This document shows positions 15,574 through 22,960 of a stretch of 36,978 nucleotides of DNA, piece by piece. Position 1 is the first letter of the stretch; each line of letters opens with the position of its first letter. Source of the DNA: Chloroflexota bacterium (GTDB taxonomy: Bacteria; Chloroflexota; Anaerolineae; Aggregatilineales; J027); NCBI GenBank assembly GCA_022616515.1, contig JAKEEQ010000253.1, positions 1 to 36,978 of the forward strand. The letters run 5' to 3'. The notes beneath the pieces are model-generated. The model saw only the letters and a program-made list of their open reading frames with translations, had not been told where the DNA came from and did not search any database. Made by a program: the position numbers and the translations under genes.

Positions 15574-15969
15574 ATGTTGCGTAAGGTCTTATTGGGTGTC
15601 ACGATTGTTTGTACGCTGGCGGTTGGATTGGTGCTGGGAATCACGCTCGCCACGCCAACGGCGGATGACGTTGCCGAAGCCGCCCCCCCCTCACAGGCCG
15701 ATCAATTTGCCTGTGTGCTTAACGACATTGGCATTTTCGACGACCACATCCACCTGCACTGCATCAGCGGGACCGCTGCCGGTATCGAATATTTTGCCGT
15801 CCCCAACTTTAACCGCAGCGTAGACCGCTATCTGGACGCCATGATGACGGCCTATCAAACCAACAGCACAGTCTATATCTTCTACACCGCCAACGATCTC
15901 AGCGGCACGGCCTATGGCTGCAAGGCGGAAAACTGCCGCCCGATTCGCGGGCTGGAAATTGTGAAATAA
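15574..15969 (+). CDS. Small secreted or membrane-anchored protein, unknown
   Basis: 131 residues. A strong N-terminal hydrophobic segment (about 5-27) is followed by an extracytoplasmic domain of some 95 residues. It has four cysteines (FACVL, LHCISG, YGCKAENCRP) that could form two disulfides. The domain alternates beta-like segments (AGIEYFAVPNF, STVYIFYTAND). GGAGGG precedes the ATG. No known family is recognised. It stands alone between a repeat pair and a convergent gene. Confidence 0.7.
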   Translation: MLRKVLLGVTIVCTLAVGLVLGITLATPTADDVAEAAPPSQADQFACVLNDIGIFDDHIHLHCISGTAAGIEYFAVPNFNRSVDRYLDAMMTAYQTNSTVYIFYTANDLSGTAYGCKAENCRPIRGLEIVK

Positions 15970-15995
15970 AAAAACGGCGGGTTTTGAGGCCCGCC
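15968..15995 (-). terminator. Rho-independent terminator of the kinase-like gene (minus strand)
   Basis: Read on the minus strand, the stem GGCGGG/CCCGCC is followed by G and a run of seven T residues (the A run at 15968-15974). It ends transcription of the gene stopping at 16038. It abuts the stop codon of the plus-strand gene at 15969. Confidence 0.88.
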
Positions 15996-16037
15996 TCTGA
16001 CATGTGGGACCCCCAATCGTGCGAGTAGAGTTCGCCT

Positions 16038-17057
16038 CTACGCCCCGGAATTTGATGCCGCCGTCTCCGCAGCCAGAAAATCTTGCAGCCAGCCAGATAC
16101 GCTGTCCGCATACTCGACTTTGTATTCGGCTGGCAACGCCCCCGTGCCCGCATTCCACGACAGTGCCCGGTTAACCATCCCCAGACGATAGGCCAGATCG
16201 AGTGCCGCCAGTAAATTATCGCGAGTCTCAAACGCCGTCCACGGTTCGAGATAGGCATCCCGAATGCGCCGGACATCAGGACCGTTTTCGTCCAATTTCA
16301 GCCAGTGTGCCACGCTGCGCAATGTCACCAGCATCGAGAAGAAGGGATGGCTGATGCTGGCATCGCTCCAATCGGTGAAGAAATACTGCCCATCGCGAGT
16401 GATTACATTATTCTCATGAACTTCTTCGTGCGTGAGCGTTTCCGGCAGGTTATAAGCGGCTAACTGCTCGCACATGCTGGCGAACCGGGAACGCAAATCG
16501 AGCAATCGCTGGTGCTCGTCTGGCGTGAGGCCGGGATCAAGCCCGATACGCAGATTTTCATTTGGCTCCAGAAGCTGGTTATAAAGCTGTGGCAGCGTCG
16601 CTAACCGTCGATCAGGCGCTTTAATGTCCAACAGTTCAGGAACATGCGCGGTCATCTGAAGCTGAAGCTCGACAAGTTGCGGGAGCAGTTTGACCCAGTG
16701 CTCAATCTGGTCAACGGACTGCGTGAGGCTGCGGAGCGTCTGCCCGGCATCGGCGGTTAACAGCCAGCCCTCATCAAGATTGACCGCCAGAACCGGCACA
16801 GTACATTCGCGCTTCCAGTGCCAGAGCGCGTTGGTGAGCGCCGCTTCATACTTGTACATCGGGGAGGGAGCCTTGAAATAGGCAAGGCCCTTATCGGTGG
16901 CAATCCGCGCAAAGGTTGACCACGGGCGCTGGTGTAAAATCTCGACTGGTCCGGTGACCTGCCAGCCAACGTCCGCCAGACGGTCATGGATCCACTCGGT
17001 GGCCTGCGCCAGCCAATCGGGTTGTTCCCAGGGAAGTTGAGTAAGCATCGTTCGCAT
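16038..17057 (-). CDS. APH-fold (aminoglycoside phosphotransferase-like) kinase family protein
   Basis: I start at the ATG at 17057 (MRTMLTQLPW), giving 339 residues. A second ATG lies nine bases on, and the open frame further upstream overlaps the divergent sigma gene. Features of the APH/choline-kinase fold are present: N-lobe TFARIATDKGLAYFKAP with Lys62, and catalytic-loop-like LTHEEVHENNVI (H210, E212, N217). The metal-binding segment is FFTDWSDASISHPFF with Asp229. The usual HxD catalytic Asp appears as Glu212, so activity may be altered. Substrate unknown. The family also includes many small-molecule kinases, so antibiotic resistance should not be assumed. A strong terminator follows. 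Confidence 0.78.
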   Translation of the reverse strand: MRTMLTQLPWEQPDWLAQATEWIHDRLADVGWQVTGPVEILHQRPWSTFARIATDKGLAYFKAPSPMYKYEAALTNALWHWKRECTVPVLAVNLDEGWLLTADAGQTLRSLTQSVDQIEHWVKLLPQLVELQLQMTAHVPELLDIKAPDRRLATLPQLYNQLLEPNENLRIGLDPGLTPDEHQRLLDLRSRFASMCEQLAAYNLPETLTHEEVHENNVITRDGQYFFTDWSDASISHPFFSMLVTLRSVAHWLKLDENGPDVRRIRDAYLEPWTAFETRDNLLAALDLAYRLGMVNRALSWNAGTGALPAEYKVEYADSVSGWLQDFLAAETAASNSGA

Positions 17058-17108
17058 CCCATTGTTACCAGTATTTTGTATCCCCCACGATACGCTCGCT
17101 GTACAAGA

Positions 17109-17145
17109 TTTGCAATAATGCCGCGTATGGCGCAAATTTGTGACA
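17109..17145 (+). promoter_or_regulatory. Candidate control region of the ECF sigma gene
   Basis: TTTGC...GCAAA (17109-17136) forms a partial dyad, with GCC...GGC further in. It is followed directly by TTTGTGACA (17137-17145). The same nine bases occur at 10000-10008 upstream of the PCYCGC gene. The sigma ATG lies 42 bases downstream, a workable distance for a -35 element. Weak evidence. Confidence 0.25.
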
Positions 17146-17186
17146 CTTTCATCCACCTCGCGGACATATAAATGAAGGAGTTCGCC

Positions 17187-17750
17187 ATGCCGGATGATAT
17201 TTCGCGCATCATTATTGAGCATCACCAGACACTGACCCGCCTGTTTCAACTGTATATTCGCCGCGCCGGGCTGAGTGATCAGGTGACGCCGGATGATCTG
17301 CTCAACGATGTGACGGTGGTCGCCATGAGCAAAGCCCACGAATGGCCGCACATCCATAACCCACTGGCGTGGCTGATCGGCATCGGGATTAACCAACTGC
17401 GCAAGCGACGAGAATCACTCACAAAGCAGCGCCAGCGCGAGCCATTTGTGCGCGACATGTACCATCATGTGGAGGAAAACATGAGTGATGGGGAACTGTT
17501 TGACCTCATCAACCTGCTCACCGCCCCGGATCTCGCCCAGACCATCGAAACAAAAACGCTGGTGTCTGGCTGGTTGGCCCTGCTGGAACCAGAAGAGCAG
17601 CGCATTTTGGAACTGGCGATTGTCTACGAACTGGACGGCAAGATGCTGGCGAAGGAACTCGGCTGTTCGGCGGGCACGGCAAGAATGCGCCTGCATCGCG
17701 CCCTGAAACGCCTGCGAGCTTTGATAGGAGAGACAACCCATGACACATGA
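17187..17750 (+). CDS. ECF-type RNA polymerase sigma factor
   Basis: 187 residues from the ATG at 17187, which has AAGGAG six bases upstream. An ATG at 17172 lies before that site. Region 2 is about 18-75 (LFQLYIRRAG, DDLLNDVTVVAM, NPLAWLIGIGINQLRKRR). Region 4 is about 130-180 (LEPEEQRILELAIVYELDGKMLAKELGCSAGTARMRLHRALKRLR), a clear helix-turn-helix. The gene overlaps the following membrane beta-propeller gene by eleven bases. That is the usual arrangement for a sigma factor and its regulator. Confidence 0.9.
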   Translation: MPDDISRIIIEHHQTLTRLFQLYIRRAGLSDQVTPDDLLNDVTVVAMSKAHEWPHIHNPLAWLIGIGINQLRKRRESLTKQRQREPFVRDMYHHVEENMSDGELFDLINLLTAPDLAQTIETKTLVSGWLALLEPEEQRILELAIVYELDGKMLAKELGCSAGTARMRLHRALKRLRALIGETTHDT

Positions 17751-19920
17751 CATCACTTTACTGCGCTATATCAACGCCGTGGAAACGGGCGACCTTGATA
17801 CCCTCTCTGAAATCTGGCAGCTTGCGCAGGATGACATGGCCCTGACGCACGAACTCCTTGAACTTTCCGCAGAGATAGGAGGAATTCCGATGTATTTGAA
17901 TGGCCTTGTTCGTCCCGTGTCGCGCCCACAGCGCACCACAACGCACCGCTCCGTTTACAGGAGGGTGGCGCTGTTCATGGTCGCCATCACCGGAATGTTG
18001 GCCCTGCTGGCACTGTTTTCCCATCGCGACAGTCCCATCGTCACAGCCCCAATCGGCGGCGCAACGCCAACCGCCATCCCACCGGAATCGCTATTGCCCA
18101 TCAGCGTCGATAACGTGGACCAACTGACTCAAATCGCCCAATATGGAGAAGGAAACGTTACCGGAGTCAAATGGACCCCCGACGGTGAACATATCATCGC
18201 CTATGGCTCCCCCGGCTACTGGCTCTATGATGTCAATGATCTAGATGCCGAACCACAATTTGTCGATCTCGGCATGACGCTTACTGATGTGGCTTTTACC
18301 GAGGATGGCGAAACGCTTGTCTTCAGTTGGGAGTCGAATATTTATCTGGCGAATCTGATGACCGGGGAAATTACCTACACACTCGAAACAGATTTCGAGC
18401 GGGGTGTAGACCTGATAACTGGTGGTGGACTAATTATTTATCACGGTTGGGACTATGAGCGGCTGTATGCCTGGGATATTGAGCAACGACGTGAACGGTT
18501 TGTGTTCGGCTCTGGCATAACGGGTAGTATCGTGACGATGGACTTTGAGGAGTCGACGAATGTCATAGGTCTGTTATCCACTACAGTAAATGAAGAGGGA
18601 CTGGACCTAATTTTAATTGATGCCATGACCGGAGAACAGTTTGGCAGAGATAGAGAGTTGCCGGGCGGCTATTTCCCCCATGCACATGTGATATTAGAAA
18701 AAGACCGCATATTTGTGTCAACAGATGGCGAGTGGTTCAAATGGGATGCCGAACTGGAAAATAGGCGATTAAATCCTGGTACTAAACAGTCGCTGGATTA
18801 TGATGGCACCTGGCTGGGGATAGTTGATCTCGTTGCTTTACATGATGACGCGGGACTGCTAATGTATCGAGAGACATTGAACCAACCCCTCTACCTTTAT
18901 CGAGATGAACGTTTATTACCTGTTGATTACGAGCCTACCGAGTCCTGGTTTCTTTATGAAGATGTGCAGTTACATCCTCAACGCAATGAAATTCTGTTTT
19001 TCAAGCGTGAAAGTTTTGAAATTATTGATGCCATATCCGGGAAGGTGATTGATAGTTTTCTGGTGAAGAACTGGCAGTCAACCCTTTCTCATGTAGCCTA
19101 CGACCAGGGCAGGTTAATTGCTCACAATCCGTTTGCCGTTAAAGTCTGGTATGACAGCAAGGTGTATACCACCCCTGAAGAGATTACTTTCGTCACAAAT
19201 GTTCTTCCAGGAAAGGATGTTATCTATCTTGACGGCTTAGTGGAACAGTCTACCCCTGGCATCATCGCCTGGGACTACCTGAATGGAACCTATGAGGAAC
19301 TTTTTAGTGTTCGCAGCGGCGTAACGAATTGGGCAATTACTCATGACCGAGACAATATCTATTATGCTGCTGTATCCAGCTTTTTGCATCGATATGATCT
19401 GTTGGAGACGCGCAATACAACGCTGGACAAACCGCCAGACGCTGGCCCAAATGTCCCGCCGTCAAATTTCGTCATCAGCCCGGACGACAAATTTATCGCG
19501 CTGAGCCATGAAAAGAACGTTTATGTCTATGATCTGGTTAATGGTGAGTTTCTTGAACCACTCACCGGAAACAGTACTCGCGTCAGTAACCTGTTTTTCT
19601 CCCCGGATGGCTCACAACTATACTCACTGAATGAGTCCGGGAACTGGATTGTCTGGGATACAACTAGCTGGTCTGAAATTCTATATCGAGAAGACAGGTT
19701 GGATATTGGCAGGACAGTGATGTCCCCGGATGGCACCATTATTGCTGGTTCGTATGTGGACGAAGTTGTCATCCTTGATGCCCGGACGTTCGAGGAAATC
19801 CACCGCTTCAAGCCGCATCTGAGTAATATCTACAGTCTTGCGTTCAGCGATGATGGCAAGCGTATTGTCACCGGCAGCAGTGATGGTACGGTGCGGGTAT
19901 GGGGTGTGCCGAAGCAATGA
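17740..19920 (+). CDS. Membrane beta-propeller protein, putative anti-sigma factor
   Basis: 726 residues. The cytoplasmic head (about 1-72) is helical (LLRYINAVETGDLDTLSEIWQLAQ, HELLELSAEI). One TM helix follows (about 77-95), then a short linker with TAIPPESLLPIS, then a large extracytoplasmic WD40-like beta-propeller. Its blades carry WTPDGEHIIAYGS near the start and GKRIVTGSSDGTVRVWG at the end. Overlap with the ECF gene suggests the head binds the sigma factor and the propeller senses an external signal. This is inferred from topology and linkage. The head lacks the HxxxCxxC zinc motif of classical anti-sigma domains. A tandem paralogue follows. Confidence 0.82.
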   Translation: MTHDITLLRYINAVETGDLDTLSEIWQLAQDDMALTHELLELSAEIGGIPMYLNGLVRPVSRPQRTTTHRSVYRRVALFMVAITGMLALLALFSHRDSPIVTAPIGGATPTAIPPESLLPISVDNVDQLTQIAQYGEGNVTGVKWTPDGEHIIAYGSPGYWLYDVNDLDAEPQFVDLGMTLTDVAFTEDGETLVFSWESNIYLANLMTGEITYTLETDFERGVDLITGGGLIIYHGWDYERLYAWDIEQRRERFVFGSGITGSIVTMDFEESTNVIGLLSTTVNEEGLDLILIDAMTGEQFGRDRELPGGYFPHAHVILEKDRIFVSTDGEWFKWDAELENRRLNPGTKQSLDYDGTWLGIVDLVALHDDAGLLMYRETLNQPLYLYRDERLLPVDYEPTESWFLYEDVQLHPQRNEILFFKRESFEIIDAISGKVIDSFLVKNWQSTLSHVAYDQGRLIAHNPFAVKVWYDSKVYTTPEEITFVTNVLPGKDVIYLDGLVEQSTPGIIAWDYLNGTYEELFSVRSGVTNWAITHDRDNIYYAAVSSFLHRYDLLETRNTTLDKPPDAGPNVPPSNFVISPDDKFIALSHEKNVYVYDLVNGEFLEPLTGNSTRVSNLFFSPDGSQLYSLNESGNWIVWDTTSWSEILYREDRLDIGRTVMSPDGTIIAGSYVDEVVILDARTFEEIHRFKPHLSNIYSLAFSDDGKRIVTGSSDGTVRVWGVPKQ

Positions 19921-19941
19921 TGAATCTACAGGAGAATACAT

Positions 19942-21969
19942 ATGTACAATAACAACCTCTTTCGTAATTACCGAAGAATCGCGGTCCTTTTGACTACCAT
20001 TGCCGGATTGTTGGCGCTGCTGGCTATTTTTCCGCAGAATGACAATCCCATTGTCACTGCATCTGTTGGCGGCTCAACCCCGACCACCATCCCCCCGGAA
20101 TCACTGCTGCCTATCAGTGTCGATAACATCACCCAACTCACTCAGATTGAACAGTATGGTGGTGGAACGGTCCGGGGTGTTGAATGGACACCCGATGGTG
20201 AACATATTATCGCTTATGGCTCACCGGGCTACTGGGTCTATGATGTAAATAATCCAGACGCCGAACCAGAATTTGTAGACCTCGGATTGTTTGCATATAA
20301 CATCGCCTTCAGTGAAGATGGCGAAACACTCATTTTAGCGTCGGTATCGGATCAAGCTGTTTCGAAATCCACAATCCATCTAGTCGATTTTAAGACTGGT
20401 GAGATGACTTATGCATTTGAAACAGGCATGGAACCTGCGCTTTCATTTGCAACAGGCAACGGTCTGCTTCTCTATCACGATTGGAGCACGGGCAGTCTAT
20501 ATGGCTGGGATATTGCGCAACGACGCGAACGCTTTGGATACAAAACGGAACAGCGCGGCATTATTGTAGCGATGGACTTTGAAGAGAAAACAGGTGTAGT
20601 TGGAATTCTGTCCTCCATCCTTTACGACGACGGATACACGCTGACATTAATTGACACAAACACAGGTGACGAGCTTGCAAGTACAGTCGTTGAATTTGCG
20701 CAGGACCCGCTAATGCCTGCCGGGTCTCCACCACATGGGCGCGTGTTATTGGAAAAAGACAGGGTAATTGTTGCTTCACTTGTGGAGTGGTTTGAATGGG
20801 ATGCCGACCTTGAAAATGGACGTTTCAATCCTGAGAGCAAACACCCTCTTGAAACCGATGGTGCCCGGCTGGGAATTTCTGATCTTGTTACACTGCATGA
20901 TAACGCGGGCATTCTGGTAAAGCGGTCAATTTCAAATATATCCTTCTACATCTATCGAGATGACCATCTGAGCGCCATTAACTATCGAAGCTCCGACTTG
21001 TCTTATGTTGGCGGTGGCATGCGTTTACATCCTGAGCGTAATTTGATCTTATATCCCAATCGCGACAGTGTCGATCTTGTTGAAATTCTCTCGGGAGATG
21101 TGATTAAGACCCTACCGGTCAAGCATTTACAGTCTATCTTCTCCGATGATGTTATATTCGACCAGGACCGGATCATCGCCCACGATTGGCAAACGGTCAC
21201 CGTTCAACACAGTGGCAATATCTACAAATTGGAGAATGAGATAAAGCAAATCAGTGGGCTGTTACCCGGTGAGGATGTCATTTACATCAGTGGATCAATT
21301 CATCCAGCTATTTTCTCGTGGGACTATGAAAACGGTACATATGAGGAAATTCATAGAACTGACAGTGGTCGTGTTAGCGGATGGGCGATTTCCCATGATC
21401 GGCAGGATATATACTACTCAACGCCTTCAAATTTTGTGCACCGATACAATCCAGTGAAAGAGGAGCATACCGTTCTTGACCAACCACCGGATGTAGACAC
21501 TAACGATACACTGTCGAATTTTACAGTCAGTCCCGATGATCGTACACTGGCGCTAAGCGCGGGGCGACGTATATTCATCTATGATCTGGTCAATGATAAA
21601 TTCCTCGGTCCGCTGACCGGGCACAGCGCTGACATACTCAATCTGTTTTTCAAGAATGATGGGTCTCAGATGTACTCGCTGGATAGTTCGGCAAATTGGA
21701 TTGTGTGGGACACCAATACATGGACAGAAATCGAATATCATGAGGGTGTTCCAATGGGTTACAAAATAGATCTGTCACCGGATGGCACGTTAATTGCCAC
21801 CATATACATGGACGAGATTGTCTTTATTGATGCCCGGACATTTGAGAAAGTCTACCGCTTCACGCCTCATCTCGGTTACATTTCAAGTCTGACCTTCAAC
21901 GATGATGGCAAGCGTATTGTCACCGGCGGCAGCGATGGTACGGTGCGGGTGTGGGGTGTGCCGCGATAA
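19942..21969 (+). CDS. Membrane beta-propeller protein, head-less tandem paralogue
   Basis: 675 residues, clearly duplicated from the preceding gene. Shared segments include TIPPESLLPISVDN, WTPDGEHIIAYGSPGYW, ALSF-type blade repeats and GKRIVTGGSDGTVRVWGVP at the end. Unlike its neighbour it begins almost directly with the TM helix (about 11-30). The whole 60-70 residue cytoplasmic head is missing, so it cannot bind a sigma factor in the same way. It may form a hetero-oligomer with the full-length copy or act as an independent sensor or decoy. CAGGAG precedes the ATG, 21 bases after the first copy stops. Confidence 0.85.
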   Translation: MYNNNLFRNYRRIAVLLTTIAGLLALLAIFPQNDNPIVTASVGGSTPTTIPPESLLPISVDNITQLTQIEQYGGGTVRGVEWTPDGEHIIAYGSPGYWVYDVNNPDAEPEFVDLGLFAYNIAFSEDGETLILASVSDQAVSKSTIHLVDFKTGEMTYAFETGMEPALSFATGNGLLLYHDWSTGSLYGWDIAQRRERFGYKTEQRGIIVAMDFEEKTGVVGILSSILYDDGYTLTLIDTNTGDELASTVVEFAQDPLMPAGSPPHGRVLLEKDRVIVASLVEWFEWDADLENGRFNPESKHPLETDGARLGISDLVTLHDNAGILVKRSISNISFYIYRDDHLSAINYRSSDLSYVGGGMRLHPERNLILYPNRDSVDLVEILSGDVIKTLPVKHLQSIFSDDVIFDQDRIIAHDWQTVTVQHSGNIYKLENEIKQISGLLPGEDVIYISGSIHPAIFSWDYENGTYEEIHRTDSGRVSGWAISHDRQDIYYSTPSNFVHRYNPVKEEHTVLDQPPDVDTNDTLSNFTVSPDDRTLALSAGRRIFIYDLVNDKFLGPLTGHSADILNLFFKNDGSQMYSLDSSANWIVWDTNTWTEIEYHEGVPMGYKIDLSPDGTLIATIYMDEIVFIDARTFEKVYRFTPHLGYISSLTFNDDGKRIVTGGSDGTVRVWGVPR

Positions 21970-22050
21970 TACCCCTGCGGCGCTCCCCTATTCGTGCTAG
22001 CCGAGCAACACTTTTGCTCGTTGCTGGAACGGTTTGGGATGCTTTTCGCG

Positions 22051-22120
22051 GAGGACGCCCAACGGGGCATCCCTACGAAAACACCGTGATCCGAATGTAG
22101 GGACGTGCAACGGCACGTCC
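22051..22120. repeat. Facing pair of GTAGGGAC palindromes with AACG loops
   Basis: The left copy is GGACGCCC-AACG-GGGCATCCCTACG (one mismatch). The right copy is GTAGGGACGTGC-AACG-GCACGTCC (22097-22120, perfect). The right stem differs from the GCCC/GGGC class at two paired positions yet remains fully complementary. It lies between the convergent propeller and response-regulator genes. Confidence 0.83.
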
Positions 22121-22169
22121 TATATTCATGTGCCCTACGGGACTTAGAAGGTGCTCTTCGCCCGTTCCC

Positions 22170-22553
22170 TCACAAAATTTCCCACAACTGTTCGCCTGCC
22201 AGAATCCGCTCCACCTGATCTTTAAAATGGTCCATTTCAATCGGCTTCGCCAGAAAACTATCAAAACCTTCCGCCCGCGCAATATCCAGTTCATTGATGT
22301 GTACCGTATGCGCCACAATCGGAACGTCCTGCTTCACCTGTGCCTTAAGCTGGCGCAGCACCTCATATCCATCCACTCGCGGCATCACAATATCGACAAA
22401 AATGATGTCAAAGTCGGGAAGCCTTTCCATTATCGCATTCAGGTTTTCGGGACGGGATAAACTGGTAAATTCCGCCCCAATGGATCGCAGCGCCTGTTGC
22501 AGCACTTCGATGCTTACATCATTATCATCAATAATCAGTGCATTAATCGTCAT
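22170..22553 (-). CDS. Receiver-only response regulator (CheY-like)
   Basis: 127 residues, a single receiver domain with no output domain. The acidic pair is Asp9-Asp10 (IIDDND), the phosphoacceptor Asp54 (IFVDIVMPRVDG), Thr83 (AHT) and Lys103 (AKPI). It overlaps the upstream receiver gene by four bases (ATGA), so the two are translationally coupled. It is last in a solute-binding protein, kinase, receiver, receiver order. It likely takes phosphate from the co-encoded kinase and acts by protein contact or as a phosphate sink. Confidence 0.92.
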   Translation of the reverse strand: MTINALIIDDNDVSIEVLQQALRSIGAEFTSLSRPENLNAIMERLPDFDIIFVDIVMPRVDGYEVLRQLKAQVKQDVPIVAHTVHINELDIARAEGFDSFLAKPIEMDHFKDQVERILAGEQLWEIL

Positions 22554-22960
22554 GACGACACATGCCAGACCTGTTCTTTGTTCAAAATTCTTTGTACCAG
22601 ACTCGGAAAATCATCCGGGTCGATTGGCTTGCCAATGGCTCCATCAAAGCCTGCTTCTCTCAATCTCTCAACCTCCTCATTCATGACACTGGCCGTCACG
22701 GCGATAATCATCGTGTCGGCGAACACCTCATTATTGCGCAGCATCTCCAGCATATCAAAGCCATTATAGGGATGCATATGAATGTCCATAAAAATAACAT
22801 CAGGGGCCAGCACCGTACTGTTGATCTCTTCGGCAAAAGCAGCACTGTCATCATACATCCGGCACTGCGTCAATCCCATCCGGTGGGTGAGTAATAGCTC
22901 CATGACCTCGCGGCTGGTGAGGTCATCATCAACGTACACAAATCTCGGTTCATCCTCCAT
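22550..22960 (-). CDS. Receiver-only response regulator (CheY-like)
   Basis: 136 residues, one receiver domain: acidic cluster Asp11-13 (VDDDL), phosphoacceptor Asp59 (IFMDIHMHPYNG), Thr89 (AVTAS) and Lys111 (GKPI). The start codon lies inside the 3' end of the histidine kinase gene (11-base overlap), with AGGGGGAA upstream. No DNA-binding or enzymatic output domain is attached. It is distinct in sequence from the following receiver, so this is not a recent duplication. Confidence 0.92.
   Translation of the reverse strand: MEDEPRFVYVDDDLTSREVMELLLTHRMGLTQCRMYDDSAAFAEEINSTVLAPDVIFMDIHMHPYNGFDMLEMLRNNEVFADTMIIAVTASVMNEEVERLREAGFDGAIGKPIDPDDFPSLVQRILNKEQVWHVSS

Noticed and set aside
16038-17396. 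Longer version of the APH-fold protein starting at 17396
   Set aside because: The extra 113 residues lie antisense to the sigma factor gene, have unlikely composition, and precede a natural N-terminus at 17057.
22002-22020. CGAGCAA/TTGCTCG hairpin as terminator of the second propeller gene
   Set aside because: The stem is only seven pairs and no T run follows, so it is too weak to call.
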